From: a virus
DNA: 25,662 nt
Virus record (IMG/VR): IMGVR_UViG_3300036715_000627
Coordinates: 1-25,662 of that record
Reading direction: 5' to 3' (one strand)
Shown: piece by piece, positions 12,397-21,108 of the stretch
Position numbering within the stretch: position 1 is the first letter of the stretch
Layout of the letters: each line of letters begins with the position of its first letter
Translations under genes and position numbers: made by a program
The notes under the pieces: model-generated
What the model was told of the DNA's origin: nothing
Databases searched by the model: none
Seen by the model: the letters and a program-made list of their open reading frames with translations, nothing else

Positions 12397-13518
12397 ATGC
12401 AAGCACTTCGACTCAAAGACGTACCAAATGTTCTCGTCCGTAACTACTTGGCTAAGACCAACGTGTTCCTAGCCTCGAAACCGGGCATCGGTAAGACAGA
12501 TACAGTGGAGTTATTTATCCGCAAGATGCAGGAGCGCACCGCTGGCTTCCAAGCGTGGCACTTCTACGGTCCGAGCCTTAGCCCAACAGACATACAGATG
12601 GCCATGCCTGACACTGAAACAGGACTGATGCGTATATTCAACAACAGCCAGTTACCCAATGCGTATACCCACCCAGAGTTACAGGGCGTCGTGTTCATTG
12701 GGGAGATGCCAAACACCGACCCGACCACGCTAAAGCAGTTGCAGAAGTATGTAAATGGCGAGGACATGAACGGGTTACGCAAGCCCGATGGTGTAATGGT
12801 AATTGCCGATGGTAACCGTCTGGCTGATAAGGCCGGCGTACTGCAACAAGGCCGGGCGTTGATGAACCGATTCCTATCCATAGATGTGTATACCGAAGCC
12901 GAGGACTGCATTGAGTATGCGGTAAAACATGAGTGGCACTCGTCAGTTCAGTCATTCCTGCGTGAGTATCCGCACCTCATAGATAACTATGACGAGGTGT
13001 TCCAAACCACGGCGTCAGCGCGGGAAGCCGCGGAAGTGAGCCGCCGCAATGGTGGAACGGACGCACAGGCCGAGGAAGGCAAGGCTGGCATCTGGGCGAG
13101 TATGCGTGGCTGGAACCGCGTATCGAACCTTGAGGTAGCGGGTGAGTCGCTACACAGTGAGCCTACTCCATCGGAGCTTATGGGGTCGGTAGGTACTGGC
13201 CCGGGTGCGCAGTACATAGCGCACAAGGCAATGCTGGGCAAGTTAGCCAGCTTCGCAGACATTGTCGCTAACCCTGAAAAGGTAGCCATACCTACGAAGA
13301 TGGACGAGGCGTATGCCCTGTCTACAGTGGTGGCTGTACGTTGCCAAGCCGAGCAACTGGCGGCGGTGTATAAATTCGCTAAGCGGTTGCCGCATGACTT
13401 GCAGGCGTACATCCTGCGTACCATGATAATGCGCAAGAACTTCCCGCTGTTGGGTAGCGTCGAGTATCGTGAGTGGATACGTGACCCACAGTTGAATCAG
13501 TTGATTACAGCACGATAA
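12397..13518 (+). CDS. MoxR-type AAA+ ATPase
   Basis: A 373-residue AAA+ protein. Walker A is SKPGIGKT at 27-34. The Walker B position reads GVVFIGEM at 97-104, so the usual Asp before the catalytic Glu is Gly. Sensor 1 region is VMVIADGNRLADKAG (near 133-147), and RALMNRF (near 153-159) supplies a likely arginine finger. MoxR ATPases work with a VWA-domain partner as chaperones or metal-insertion machines (RavA-ViaA, NorQ-NorD, CbbQ-CbbO). The VWA partner here is two genes downstream. ATG at 12397 with AGGAG upstream; a perfect hairpin lies in the leader. Family assignment is firm; the process it serves in the phage is unknown. Confidence 0.85.
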   Translation: MQALRLKDVPNVLVRNYLAKTNVFLASKPGIGKTDTVELFIRKMQERTAGFQAWHFYGPSLSPTDIQMAMPDTETGLMRIFNNSQLPNAYTHPELQGVVFIGEMPNTDPTTLKQLQKYVNGEDMNGLRKPDGVMVIADGNRLADKAGVLQQGRALMNRFLSIDVYTEAEDCIEYAVKHEWHSSVQSFLREYPHLIDNYDEVFQTTASAREAAEVSRRNGGTDAQAEEGKAGIWASMRGWNRVSNLEVAGESLHSEPTPSELMGSVGTGPGAQYIAHKAMLGKLASFADIVANPEKVAIPTKMDEAYALSTVVAVRCQAEQLAAVYKFAKRLPHDLQAYILRTMIMRKNFPLLGSVEYREWIRDPQLNQLITAR

Positions 13519-13757
13519 TGGATACGCCGCTACGTGATGGGTGGGTGAGGGCTAAGGGCACCGCCTACACATACTGCCTATGGCCCAACGACGATATACC
13601 CCCGACCTATGGCCTCGTCAGTAAGATGTACAGCGGCGATGGGTGGAGGGGAGTAGTGTTAGACAGTGGCGACGAAGACCTGATTGCACATAATATACCT
13701 ACACTAGAGGGGGCCATGATATGGGTAGAGATTACGTCCGCACTAGCACGGGAGTAA
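13518..13757 (+). CDS. Small 'WVE-T' paralogue 1 (79 aa)
   Basis: The start overlaps the MoxR stop (TAATG). The product ends LEGAMIWVEITSALARE, matching the C-terminal ends of two other small proteins at 15004 (AKAWVEVTAGL) and 15230 (AMRWVEATVVL). All three have an N-terminal beta-like part and a shared C-terminal helix with A..WVE.T..L. They flank the VWA gene on both sides. Function unknown; members of a small single-domain family, perhaps binding a common partner in this module. Confidence 0.65.
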   Translation: MDTPLRDGWVRAKGTAYTYCLWPNDDIPPTYGLVSKMYSGDGWRGVVLDSGDEDLIAHNIPTLEGAMIWVEITSALARE

Positions 13758-13770
13758 TACTACGGTATCG
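13758..13770 (+). repeat. Second dispersed motif (intergenic)
   Basis: TACTACGGTATCG, running directly into the palindrome at 13768. The only plus-orientation copy outside a gene. Confidence 0.65.
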
Positions 13771-13787
13771 GTGTGCCAGCACACTGT
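13768..13787 (+). repeat. 20-bp palindrome / RNA hairpin, copy 13
   Basis: TCGGTGTGCCAGCACACTGT between the small WVE-T gene and the VWA gene, 33 bp before the ATG. Outermost pair lost; G.U at 3/18. Confidence 0.9.
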
Positions 13788-13820
13788 AGCAGAAACACAA
13801 CTTAACTAAGGAGTAGCAAA

Positions 13821-15003
<1,183 letters not shown>

Positions 15004-15014
<11 letters not shown>

Positions 15015-15228
15015 CCAGTTACCCCGGTGGGATAAAACCACAGACCACCGCAGCCGATACGTTACCCGACCAGACACGTGGGTATCGGCGGGTGCGGTGT
15101 GGTTCAGCCCAGCTAGCGGGATGTGGGACGCACATGTGCGGGGCGTCATGCCGAGCGAGATACAATTCGCGACCGAAGCAGAAGCCAAGGCGTGGGTGGA
15201 GGTGACGGCGGGATTGATAGGAGCCTAA
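15004..15228 (+). CDS. Small 'WVE-T' paralogue 2 (74 aa)
   Basis: Starts 11 bp inside the VWA gene with GGGGAG upstream. The product has RWDKTTDHRSRYVTRPD near the start and ends FATEAEAKAWVEVTAGLIGA. It shares the C-terminal A..WVE.T..L helix, preceded by F.T.E, with the next gene (FDTKEDAMRWVEATVVL). Function unknown, but tandem duplication next to the VWA gene suggests that these proteins serve the same module. Confidence 0.7.
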
Positions 15229-15229
15229 C

Positions 15230-15469
15230 ATGAAAACATGGTGGAGTGTGCTGCGTGGCGGGGGGTATGAGTATGTACGAACGTACCCGATTAAATTTGC
15301 GAGTAAGAAGCATAGTATACGACTGGCGATTGTAGCGGGTTGCCGCGACAGTGACACAATGCAGGTACACTACTCAGCTAAGATTCGCGGCAACGAGGCA
15401 GTGCAGTTCGATACCAAGGAGGATGCAATGCGCTGGGTCGAGGCTACGGTGGTACTGCAACAAGAATGA
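15230..15469 (+). CDS. Small 'WVE-T' paralogue 3 (79 aa)
   Basis: Begins one base after the preceding stop, with TAGGAG upstream. The product (MKTWWSVLRGGGYEYVRTYP...) ends VQFDTKEDAMRWVEATVVLQ and is the closest relative of the gene before it. The stop codon TGA shares its last base with palindrome copy 14. I see no catalytic motif. Confidence 0.7.
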   Translation: MKTWWSVLRGGGYEYVRTYPIKFASKKHSIRLAIVAGCRDSDTMQVHYSAKIRGNEAVQFDTKEDAMRWVEATVVLQQE

Positions 15470-15488
15470 CGGTGTGCTGGCACACTGT
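15469..15488 (+). repeat. 20-bp palindrome / RNA hairpin, copy 14
   Basis: ACGGTGTGCTGGCACACTGT, starting on the last base of the preceding stop codon and 30 bp before the next ATG. Last intergenic copy in the window. Confidence 0.92.
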
Positions 15489-15518
15489 ATGGAAATGCTA
15501 TTTAACTAGGAGATTGAC

Positions 15519-16265
15519 ATGAGACTATACTGGAAACTACAAGGGATTTACAACGGCAAGCAAGCATACAAGACTGATCGGGCTATACCACGGGAGAACA
15601 ACTGCCGCGTCAGTAGCTTTACAGATGACGAGGGCAAGCCTGCGTATCGAGTAAAACTCCACGGCAACACCATTATTGAGGCGTATAGCACACACTTCAT
15701 GGTGACCAACGCAGGCTGGGCGACACCAACCACGCACGACCGTATATGGAGCATAGCCGACGTGAGGATATTCAATGACTCGAGGTGCAAGTTCCGTGAC
15801 ACGTATAGAATATACGACAGGAGCAGAGGCAAGGCGCTACCGATGCCGAGGGCAATTCTGCTACACTATGGTACCCGCCGCGTGTTCGATGAGTGTGTAC
15901 AGTCGGACTACATAGTGGCGGTGGCGCCAGAGTCGCGCAAAGCCTACACGGCGCTGTGCAAGCGAGCATGGAATAATCTGGCTACGCGTATCGCGATTGG
16001 TGAGCTTAGCGGTATTGCCCCCGACACGGTATATCAATCGCGAGAAGCTAGCTTGGAGCTACTGCAACGCATTGCAGATGGAGAGTTCCTAGAGCGGACG
16101 GAAGTATTGAAGCTGTTTAACAGCAATGCGTGGGGCACGATAGACCTAGACGACCCACTAGCGGACGCCAAGACAATGTGGAAAACGATAGTAAATAACG
16201 TGCGGGATGCGTACCATACAGCCCACGACGGATACAATACAGAGGAGATTAAAAATGGCGAGTAA
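15519..16265 (+). CDS. Hypothetical protein, 248 aa
   Basis: ATG at 15519 with TAGGAG 6-7 bp upstream. Basic N-terminal half (MRLYWKLQGIYNGKQAYKTD, then DVRIFNDSRCKFRDTYRIYD) and a helical C-terminal third (SLELLQRIADGEFLERTEVL) that ends acidic. I recognise no domain. Its hairpin-bearing leader groups it with the AAA+/VWA operon. It overlaps the next gene by 11 bp. Confidence 0.7.
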   Translation: MRLYWKLQGIYNGKQAYKTDRAIPRENNCRVSSFTDDEGKPAYRVKLHGNTIIEAYSTHFMVTNAGWATPTTHDRIWSIADVRIFNDSRCKFRDTYRIYDRSRGKALPMPRAILLHYGTRRVFDECVQSDYIVAVAPESRKAYTALCKRAWNNLATRIAIGELSGIAPDTVYQSREASLELLQRIADGEFLERTEVLKLFNSNAWGTIDLDDPLADAKTMWKTIVNNVRDAYHTAHDGYNTEEIKNGE

Positions 16266-16539
16266 CGGAAATAGTGTAGCGATACAAGAATTACTCAAGC
16301 GTACCACCCGCATTGAGAGCCGATTGGTTAAGCTGGCCGAAGGTATGGATATCCCTGTTAAGCTACCGCCCACCATCCGTGCGCAGGTAAGTAGTGTCGG
16401 AGAGTGCCAGGCCATCGTCGACGTTATGGACGTGCCCCTGTCCAGCATAGTAGAAGTCTGCCAGAAACGTGGCGCAGTGGATACATGGGCGGCGGTACAC
16501 TGCGGAGGACAATGGGTAGCACAGGTATTTATACCATAA
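16255..16539 (+). CDS. Hypothetical protein, 94 aa
   Basis: The ATG at 16255 is preceded by GAGGAG 7 bp upstream. An upstream in-frame start inside the previous gene has no ribosome site. The product begins MASNGNSVAIQELLKRTTRI and is helical, with SSVGECQAIVDVMDVPLSSI in the middle and an HCGGQWVAQVFIP end. No recognised motif. The 11-bp overlap with the preceding gene implies coupled translation. Confidence 0.6.
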   Translation: MASNGNSVAIQELLKRTTRIESRLVKLAEGMDIPVKLPPTIRAQVSSVGECQAIVDVMDVPLSSIVEVCQKRGAVDTWAAVHCGGQWVAQVFIP

Positions 16540-16580
16540 CCAGCAACAACAGTAGCACTATTTACTTATGAGGGAAGAAC

Positions 16581-16871
16581 ATGAGCAAGATTATCCACAA
16601 GGAACTACTACTTAACACGCTCGATATGCGCGACCTTTTACTGCGGCAGATTGAGCTTCAGACCACGGCGCTACAGGCAAGCAAGGCACGCCTCGGGCTA
16701 GTGGAGGAGTTCGCACGTGCCAACTTTACAGGCGATATGTGTGGGGTTAAGCAACTTGCCCCACACGTAACCAGCGGCAAGTGTAGCGTCAAGTATTATG
16801 TGTACGCCGACACCCCAGCGCGAACAAGCCAGTGTATGAAGACCATAACGGTGTGGAGGGCGATGCAATGA
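16581..16871 (+). CDS. Hypothetical protein, 96 aa
   Basis: ATG at 16581 with GAGGGAAG upstream. The first 45 residues form a long amphipathic helix (DMRDLLLRQIELQTTALQAS, then ARLGLVEEFARANF), likely a coiled coil. The rest has three cysteines (DMCGVKQL, GKCSVKYYVY, SQCMKT). The function is not recognised. It ends in an ATGA overlap with the next gene. Confidence 0.6.
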   Translation: MSKIIHKELLLNTLDMRDLLLRQIELQTTALQASKARLGLVEEFARANFTGDMCGVKQLAPHVTSGKCSVKYYVYADTPARTSQCMKTITVWRAMQ

Positions 16872-17524
16872 AATTCAGCGAACTAAGCACTGAGGTGCAG
16901 GAGAAGTTAGTAGAGGGGCTATCCGACTCGCTTTGGGAGGACTGGTACGAGTCCACGTACGACGACTTCAGCCATATCTGTACACGCCTAGGGATAGACA
17001 TATACGTCACAGATAGGGGGCTAGACATTTCGTTCTCGGGGTTCTATTCGCAAGGAGATGGCGCCTCGTTCGGGGGCCGTATGGACTTGACTGAGGTAGC
17101 GGGGTGTGGGGCGAAGATGCGCGAGTACGCGGCAAACGATACAGACCTCCACGAGATTGCTGACCAGCTTGAGGTAGCAGTGGGTAAGGTAATGACTACT
17201 ACGGTATTGCTTGGTGTGGACCTTTACTACCCGCGGATGATTATCACAAACATGGAAACGTACCACACGCACATCGTGGACTGCGATATACCGGAGTACA
17301 GCTACCTTGAGGCCGATACAGAAGCCGCTATGATTGAGCAGGTAGACACGCTCATAGAAGACGTAGAGGCGGTGGTAAAATCCTTAGCTTCGTGGCTGTT
17401 TAGGACGCTACGGACGGAGTATGAATACCAGACATCCGAGCAAATGCTCATTGACCAGGACGAAAACTATGATGAGGAGGGGGAAATAATCTATGAGCAA
17501 CCAACTAAACATACAGGGAGTTAA
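16868..17524 (+). CDS. Phage protein with an SFSGFYSQGDGASF motif (218 aa)
   Basis: The ATG at 16868 overlaps the preceding stop (ATGA), with GGAGG 8 bp upstream. The motif DISFSGFYSQGDGASFGG at residues 53-70 is a hallmark of a common phage protein group, usually seen as SGFWSQGDGA, whose role is not established. The C-terminal part is acidic (DQDENYDEEGEIIYEQ). The last 32 bp overlap the start of the next gene, and the ribosome site of that gene lies in this acidic tail. Confidence 0.75.
   Translation: MKFSELSTEVQEKLVEGLSDSLWEDWYESTYDDFSHICTRLGIDIYVTDRGLDISFSGFYSQGDGASFGGRMDLTEVAGCGAKMREYAANDTDLHEIADQLEVAVGKVMTTTVLLGVDLYYPRMIITNMETYHTHIVDCDIPEYSYLEADTEAAMIEQVDTLIEDVEAVVKSLASWLFRTLRTEYEYQTSEQMLIDQDENYDEEGEIIYEQPTKHTGS
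17197..17210 (+). repeat. Second dispersed motif (in gene)
   Basis: TACTACGGTATTGC inside the SFSGFYSQGDGA gene, coding TTV. No complete palindrome follows here, only GGTGTGGA. Confidence 0.5.
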
Positions 17525-17864
17525 GACGTTTATGGGGGCGAGCAGGCAGCTGGATACGCCCGGAACCCCATTCCTATATAGGAAGCTAACCTCGGACAAG
17601 TACCACGAGTTCCTTAGCGCCTGTGTTGAACAGGAGGATGTAGTGGCGTTTAACAGTTGTCTGGACTTGGTGTGGGTGGCGATCAGCTACATGCACTCCC
17701 GAGGCTGGGACGTACCCCGTGGATGGGCGGAGATTGAGCGCAGTAACCTAGACAAAATCTGCCCAGAGACGCTATCCGTCCGGCACCGCAGTGACGGTAA
17801 AATTCTACCGCCTGACGGGTGGAAGCCACCAGAACTTAACTTTATACTGGAGAAATTGAAATGA
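17493..17864 (+). CDS. MazG-like / phosphoribosyl-ATP pyrophosphohydrolase-like protein
   Basis: The 123-residue product has the all-alpha pattern of the phage MazG/PRA-PH group. Helix 1 carries E39 (DKYHEFLSACVEQEDV), helix 2 is FNSCLDLVWVAISYMHSRGW (D58), and WAEIERSNLDKI (78-89) resembles the common end motif 'EVHRSN..K'. The DGK.L.P.GW.PP tail (101-113) is also typical. Such enzymes hydrolyse nucleoside triphosphates to monophosphates and may adjust (p)ppGpp or nucleotide pools during infection. Some metal ligands of the classic EExxE/ExxD set are not obvious, so activity is uncertain. The 32-bp overlap upstream and ATGA overlap downstream suggest coupled expression. Confidence 0.75.
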   Translation: MSNQLNIQGVKTFMGASRQLDTPGTPFLYRKLTSDKYHEFLSACVEQEDVVAFNSCLDLVWVAISYMHSRGWDVPRGWAEIERSNLDKICPETLSVRHRSDGKILPPDGWKPPELNFILEKLK

Positions 17865-18493
17865 ATAACGAATTTAACTTAGAACGTGCTATTGCTGGCG
17901 AACCGATTGAGACAGTATTTGGAACTCCAGCAGAGTTTATAGCCTATAGGTCTACTGCGAAGGCGAGCAAGCAGGTAATTGTGCAGGATGGGGATGATGT
18001 GCGGATGTATTATGTAAATGGAAGATACCATGGTAACCACACTCTCAGCTGTTCTTTTGACCTTCGCATGAAACATGTACTACAAAAAATCGACTGGAGC
18101 AATATCCCAGAAGACACAGTGATCAGCACCCCTGAAGGTGATAGGCATATAGCTAAATGCTCTAAAAATTCGACACTGGTACTAACTTACCCAGAAGGAA
18201 AGTCATCTCTCACCTGTGGATTACATGAACTTGAAGAGCATCGCAAAGACAAGTGCTATCTAGTTGAGCAACAGCCTTGGATAATATGGCAAGGCGGTGA
18301 GAACTCTCTTCCGGATGGGCTTGAGTTTGAGGTGATTGTTCGTTTTGGTGAGTGTTTTGTTCCTACAAGTGCAGATTGTGAGTTACAACATATATGGGTT
18401 CCTGCTAAGTATCCTCACCATGTTTATCTAGGTCATGAAGTTATCGCCTACCGACTAACAGGCAAGGTAATGGACGGGTATTCATTATGCTAA
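17861..18493 (+). CDS. Hypothetical phage protein, 210 aa, AT-rich island
   Basis: The N-terminal segment FNLERAIAGEPIETVFGTPAEF (residues 5-26) resembles a short module found at the start of many phage proteins (F.LE.AlaGePv.T..G). The rest (residues 30-210) is not recognised and has a beta-rich look with scattered cysteines and tryptophans. Base composition turns AT-richer exactly here compared with the genes before it. It overlaps the HNH endonuclease start by 7 bp, so it may have moved together with that element or been its insertion neighbour. Confidence 0.65.
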   Translation: MNNEFNLERAIAGEPIETVFGTPAEFIAYRSTAKASKQVIVQDGDDVRMYYVNGRYHGNHTLSCSFDLRMKHVLQKIDWSNIPEDTVISTPEGDRHIAKCSKNSTLVLTYPEGKSSLTCGLHELEEHRKDKCYLVEQQPWIIWQGGENSLPDGLEFEVIVRFGECFVPTSADCELQHIWVPAKYPHHVYLGHEVIAYRLTGKVMDGYSLC

Positions 18494-18981
18494 CGCAAGA
18501 AAAATTAAAATCACTACTGCATTATGATCCAGATACAGGTATTTTTACACGACTTACTTCTAGTGGGGGAAATACTATTGATAGTATCACTGGTAATTTT
18601 GACAAGGATGGTTATCTAAAGACAACTATTCAAGGTAAAACTTATCGTACACATCGGCTAGCATGGCTATACATATACGGCGAATTTCCTCCAAAAGAAA
18701 TTGATCACATCAACTGCGGTCGCAATGATAACAGACTATTAAATTTGCGGTTATCGACACGCAGCGAAAATACATACAATACACGTATTTTTTCTAATAA
18801 CACATCTGGATATAAATGTGTTTCATGGAACAAGAAAGCTAAAAAATGGCGAGCATATTGCAATGTAAATGGTAAACAGAATCACTTAGGACTTTTTGAA
18901 ACAGCAGAACAGGCATATATAGCATACCAAAACTTTGCAAGAATAAACCACGGTGAATTTTGCAACATCGGAACTAATTAA
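18487..18981 (+). CDS. HNH-AP2 homing endonuclease
   Basis: A 164-residue free-standing homing nuclease. The N-terminal part (YDPDTGIFTRLTSSGG) and the HNH core (HRLAWLYIYGEFPPKEIDHI, with D73-H74, then N82 and NLR 86-88) are followed by an AP2 DNA-binding domain at about 107-150 (GYKCVSWNKKAKKWRAYCNV then LGLFETAEQAYIAY). Enzymes of this type cut a homing site in related phage genomes and copy themselves in. The gene is clearly AT-richer than the surrounding phage core, a sign of horizontal arrival. No intron or split gene is visible around it. Confidence 0.92.
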   Translation: MLTQEKLKSLLHYDPDTGIFTRLTSSGGNTIDSITGNFDKDGYLKTTIQGKTYRTHRLAWLYIYGEFPPKEIDHINCGRNDNRLLNLRLSTRSENTYNTRIFSNNTSGYKCVSWNKKAKKWRAYCNVNGKQNHLGLFETAEQAYIAYQNFARINHGEFCNIGTN

Positions 18982-18992
18982 AGGATATTGAA

Positions 18993-19652
18993 ATGAGCGA
19001 GATTAAAAGATATTATCCATCTGACATTCAATCAAATTTAGGTCAGCCTCGTGCTGTATTTACAGAACACCAAAATGGACAGTTATGTATGTCCGAAGAT
19101 GTTGGGTCAATAGCGCAGCGCAACAAAGAGCTTGAACAGCGCAACGCCGAGCTTAAATTGGAGTTTGTAAAGTTCCGAAAAAGTTCCGACATTATTATTA
19201 GTATTATGACTGACAGAAATTTAGAGCTTGAAACGCTTCTGTCTAAAGCGCAGCAAGTTTTGTTCACTAAGATTGCTAGGATAGCTGAGATTGACGCAGA
19301 GATAGCACGGCTACGCGAAAAGGTATCTATAGGAGCAATGGTAGATGCGTTTCTAACGTGGAAGCTACCAACTGACTTTTCTCCTGACGCAGGTATTTCA
19401 TTTGACAGCGAGTACGGGAAAAAGTGGGGGATGCCTACAGGAACTAACTTACTACATGCTGGACAAGCGCAACAAATGGTTGAGCATATTCTATGTGGGG
19501 GTGAGCCAAAGCCAGCACAGATACATGCCGAACTGATCGCATGGGTGAGTATGCAGCGCAACGATATACCTGCTACGGGTGAGGAGTTTGCCAAGGCAAT
19601 AGAGTTGTGGCTTGATAGTAGAGGAAATGCGGGGAGTAATACCAATGGATAA
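18993..19652 (+). CDS. Phage protein with coiled coil and 'PTGTNLL' C-terminal domain
   Basis: A 219-residue protein. Residues 41-112 form a coiled coil (RNKELEQRNAELKLEFVKF and later ARIAEIDAEIARLREKV). The C-terminal part has FLTWKLPTDFSPDAGISF (120-137) and MPTGTNLLHAGQAQQMVEHI (147-166). That 'LtWpLP..f.PD...PTGTNLL' pattern is widespread among small phage early proteins, sometimes as the tail of otherwise unrelated proteins. Role unknown. AAAGGA lies 7 bp before the ATG. It overlaps the next gene by 8 bp. Confidence 0.75.
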   Translation: MSEIKRYYPSDIQSNLGQPRAVFTEHQNGQLCMSEDVGSIAQRNKELEQRNAELKLEFVKFRKSSDIIISIMTDRNLELETLLSKAQQVLFTKIARIAEIDAEIARLREKVSIGAMVDAFLTWKLPTDFSPDAGISFDSEYGKKWGMPTGTNLLHAGQAQQMVEHILCGGEPKPAQIHAELIAWVSMQRNDIPATGEEFAKAIELWLDSRGNAGSNTNG

Positions 19653-19845
19653 TGAGAGAGCAGTAGTTTACACAGAAATACCCTGCGATAAGTGTGGGGA
19701 ACAGCCAACTACAAGATGGTACGGGGATACATGCCTAAGGCTCTGTAGCAATTCTGCTTGCTATGAGCACTACGACAGAATCTATAAAGAGATGATGGAA
19801 GAAGATGATGAAGATGACTCGCCAGAATGCGGGGCTAAACCGTGA
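19645..19845 (+). CDS. Small cysteine-rich protein (66 aa)
   Basis: ATG at 19645 with GGGGAG 8 bp upstream. C14/C17 (PCDKCGEQ), C30/C34 (TCLRLC) and C39 suggest a small zinc-binding fold. The C-terminal third is acidic (EMMEEDDEDDSPECG). Not a named family that I recognise. It overlaps both neighbours (8 bp upstream; GTGA with the next gene). Confidence 0.65.
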   Translation: MDNERAVVYTEIPCDKCGEQPTTRWYGDTCLRLCSNSACYEHYDRIYKEMMEEDDEDDSPECGAKP

Positions 19846-19982
19846 AAGTTAGCATCCAACTAGATTGCCGCCAGTGCGAACGATTTGTCTGGAAACGCAT
19901 GTCTTGTGCGGCAACGTATTCATGCGTAAATGGTAGCCAGTACAAGCCGAGTAACTTTATTCAAATTTTTAGAAAGGAATGA
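19842..19982 (+). CDS. Small cysteine-rich protein with GTG start (46 aa)
   Basis: A GTG at 19842 overlaps the preceding stop (GTGA). The product (MKVSIQLDCRQCERFVWKRM...) has C9/C12 and C22/C28, a possible zinc knuckle, and is basic. No strong ribosome site is visible, so it would depend on coupling to the upstream gene. Small size makes this call tentative. The downstream gene's ribosome site (AAAGGA) lies within its 3' end. Confidence 0.5.
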   Translation: MKVSIQLDCRQCERFVWKRMSCAATYSCVNGSQYKPSNFIQIFRKE

Positions 19983-19984
19983 AT

Positions 19985-20278
19985 ATGAAAGTAAAAATGA
20001 CTGTTGATGAGGCATTAGAGTTTGCAGATGAGTGGGCGAAAGGAATGACATTCCATGAAGACTCGCAAGGATGGCGAGTAGTGTGCGCGATACTTGCTTT
20101 GGAGGTTAGGCGACTGAATGGCGACAATAACAGGTTGAAGAAAGTAAATTTAGTATTTAATCTGCAACTACTGAACATAGAGAAGGATTTTATTGAGTTA
20201 GAAAATAAACTAGATGGTTTGTTACTCCAAAATGAATTGCTACGAAATGAACTGGCTAGGGAAAGAGTGTTGAAATGA
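19985..20278 (+). CDS. Hypothetical coiled-coil protein, 97 aa
   Basis: I chose ATG 19985 because AAAGGA ends 7 bp before it; the ATG at 19979 would sit almost on the ribosome site. The N-terminal half (MTVDEALEFADEWAKGMTFH) resembles a short phage motif, and the second half is a leucine-rich coiled coil (FIELENKLDGLLLQNELLRN). Base composition is AT-rich like its neighbours. ATGA overlap with the next gene. Confidence 0.6.
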   Translation: MKVKMTVDEALEFADEWAKGMTFHEDSQGWRVVCAILALEVRRLNGDNNRLKKVNLVFNLQLLNIEKDFIELENKLDGLLLQNELLRNELARERVLK

Positions 20279-20445
20279 AACTAAATAAAACAGAGAAACT
20301 TCAGAAGATTCAGGACGAGGTAGAGGAATTTATTGCCGCCCACGATCTGAAAAACCATCACTACTTGTCGGACACTGAAATAATAGCCGAGTTTAGTATG
20401 TACAAAAAGAAGCACGTGAGAGAAGCAATAAACAACTTGAGATAA
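20275..20445 (+). CDS. Small putative DNA-binding protein (56 aa)
   Basis: ATGA overlap with the preceding gene. The product (MKLNKTEKLQKIQDEVEEFI...) ends SDTEIIAEFSMYKKKHVREA followed by INNLR, which has the look of a helix-turn-helix (EIIAEF-x-hhR-x-hVREAI) like that of GntR-type regulators. Too short to be sure. If real it could be a small regulator of nearby genes. Confidence 0.55.
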   Translation: MKLNKTEKLQKIQDEVEEFIAAHDLKNHHYLSDTEIIAEFSMYKKKHVREAINNLR

Positions 20446-20455
20446 GGAAACCACC

Positions 20456-20623
20456 ATGACAGCGCACGAATCATGGAAATTAGTAGGCGGATACGACGAA
20501 GCCCAGCGCTTGGAAATGAAGCGCGAGGAAGATGATTACCGCCGCCGCGAGTTGCAGGAAGAAATGGATATGGACAAACGAAGTGAGGAGGAAGACTATG
20601 CCAAGCCTACCAGTCACAGCTGA
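20456..20623 (+). CDS. Small charged protein (55 aa)
   Basis: ATG at 20456 with AAGGAAA upstream. The product is a single highly charged helix (LEMKREEDDYRRRELQEEMD), with no recognised motif. The last 26 bp overlap the next gene. The return to GC-richer codons begins here, so this marks the right edge of the AT-rich island. Confidence 0.5.
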   Translation: MTAHESWKLVGGYDEAQRLEMKREEDDYRRRELQEEMDMDKRSEEEDYAKPTSHS

Positions 20624-21089
20624 ACGCATACACCGCAGGTACGCGGTTGCGCAGGGTAAACGACAGCAGATACTCGACGTGCTTAACACCAACATAGAAG
20701 ACGGTCGCATCGTCCCTATGAAGGCTAGAGATATACGGGAGAAGCTAGACCCATACATATCGCAGATACACCATATCTTGGCGGGTATGGAGGAGCTGGA
20801 GGAAGTATCACGCACGAGCGACGGCTACTTACCACTGAAGGACATCACTGCTGAACCTGTGAAGGTACTTAAAATAGGTAGGGATACCCCAAAGAAAAGA
20901 AACGGCACGCGTGGTACAGTGCCCCGAGAGCGTATAATACCCCAGATGTCAGACCCAGTACCGCCGGGGTGTGTACGTAGCGTGATACACGTGTGTAGCC
21001 AGACCGAGTCGAGACCGACAGAGCCTAGGAGCAGACGGAATATCAGGCATGACGCCAGCGGCGCAAGCCTTAGCAGTGTTTATTGGTGA
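20598..21089 (+). CDS. Putative winged-helix DNA-binding protein, 163 aa
   Basis: The ATG at 20598 is preceded by GAGGAGGA; an upstream in-frame start has no ribosome site. Residues 10-75 (RIHRRYAVAQGKRQQILDVL, then MKARDIREKLDPYISQIHHI and LEEVSRTSDGYLPL) fit a winged helix: helix, recognition helix, then a beta wing. The C-terminal 80 residues are basic and Pro/Arg rich (KKRNGTRGTVPRERI), probably unstructured nucleic-acid-binding tail. A transcription regulator or replication accessory is likely, but the target is unknown. Confidence 0.65.
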   Translation: MPSLPVTAERIHRRYAVAQGKRQQILDVLNTNIEDGRIVPMKARDIREKLDPYISQIHHILAGMEELEEVSRTSDGYLPLKDITAEPVKVLKIGRDTPKKRNGTRGTVPRERIIPQMSDPVPPGCVRSVIHVCSQTESRPTEPRSRRNIRHDASGASLSSVYW

Positions 21090-21108
21090 TTTACAACAGG
21101 AGAGCAAC

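Noticed and set aside
16207-16254. Longer N-terminus of the 94-residue protein at 16255
   Set aside because: The extension lies within the previous gene and has no ribosome site, whereas GAGGAG precedes the ATG at 16255 at the right distance.
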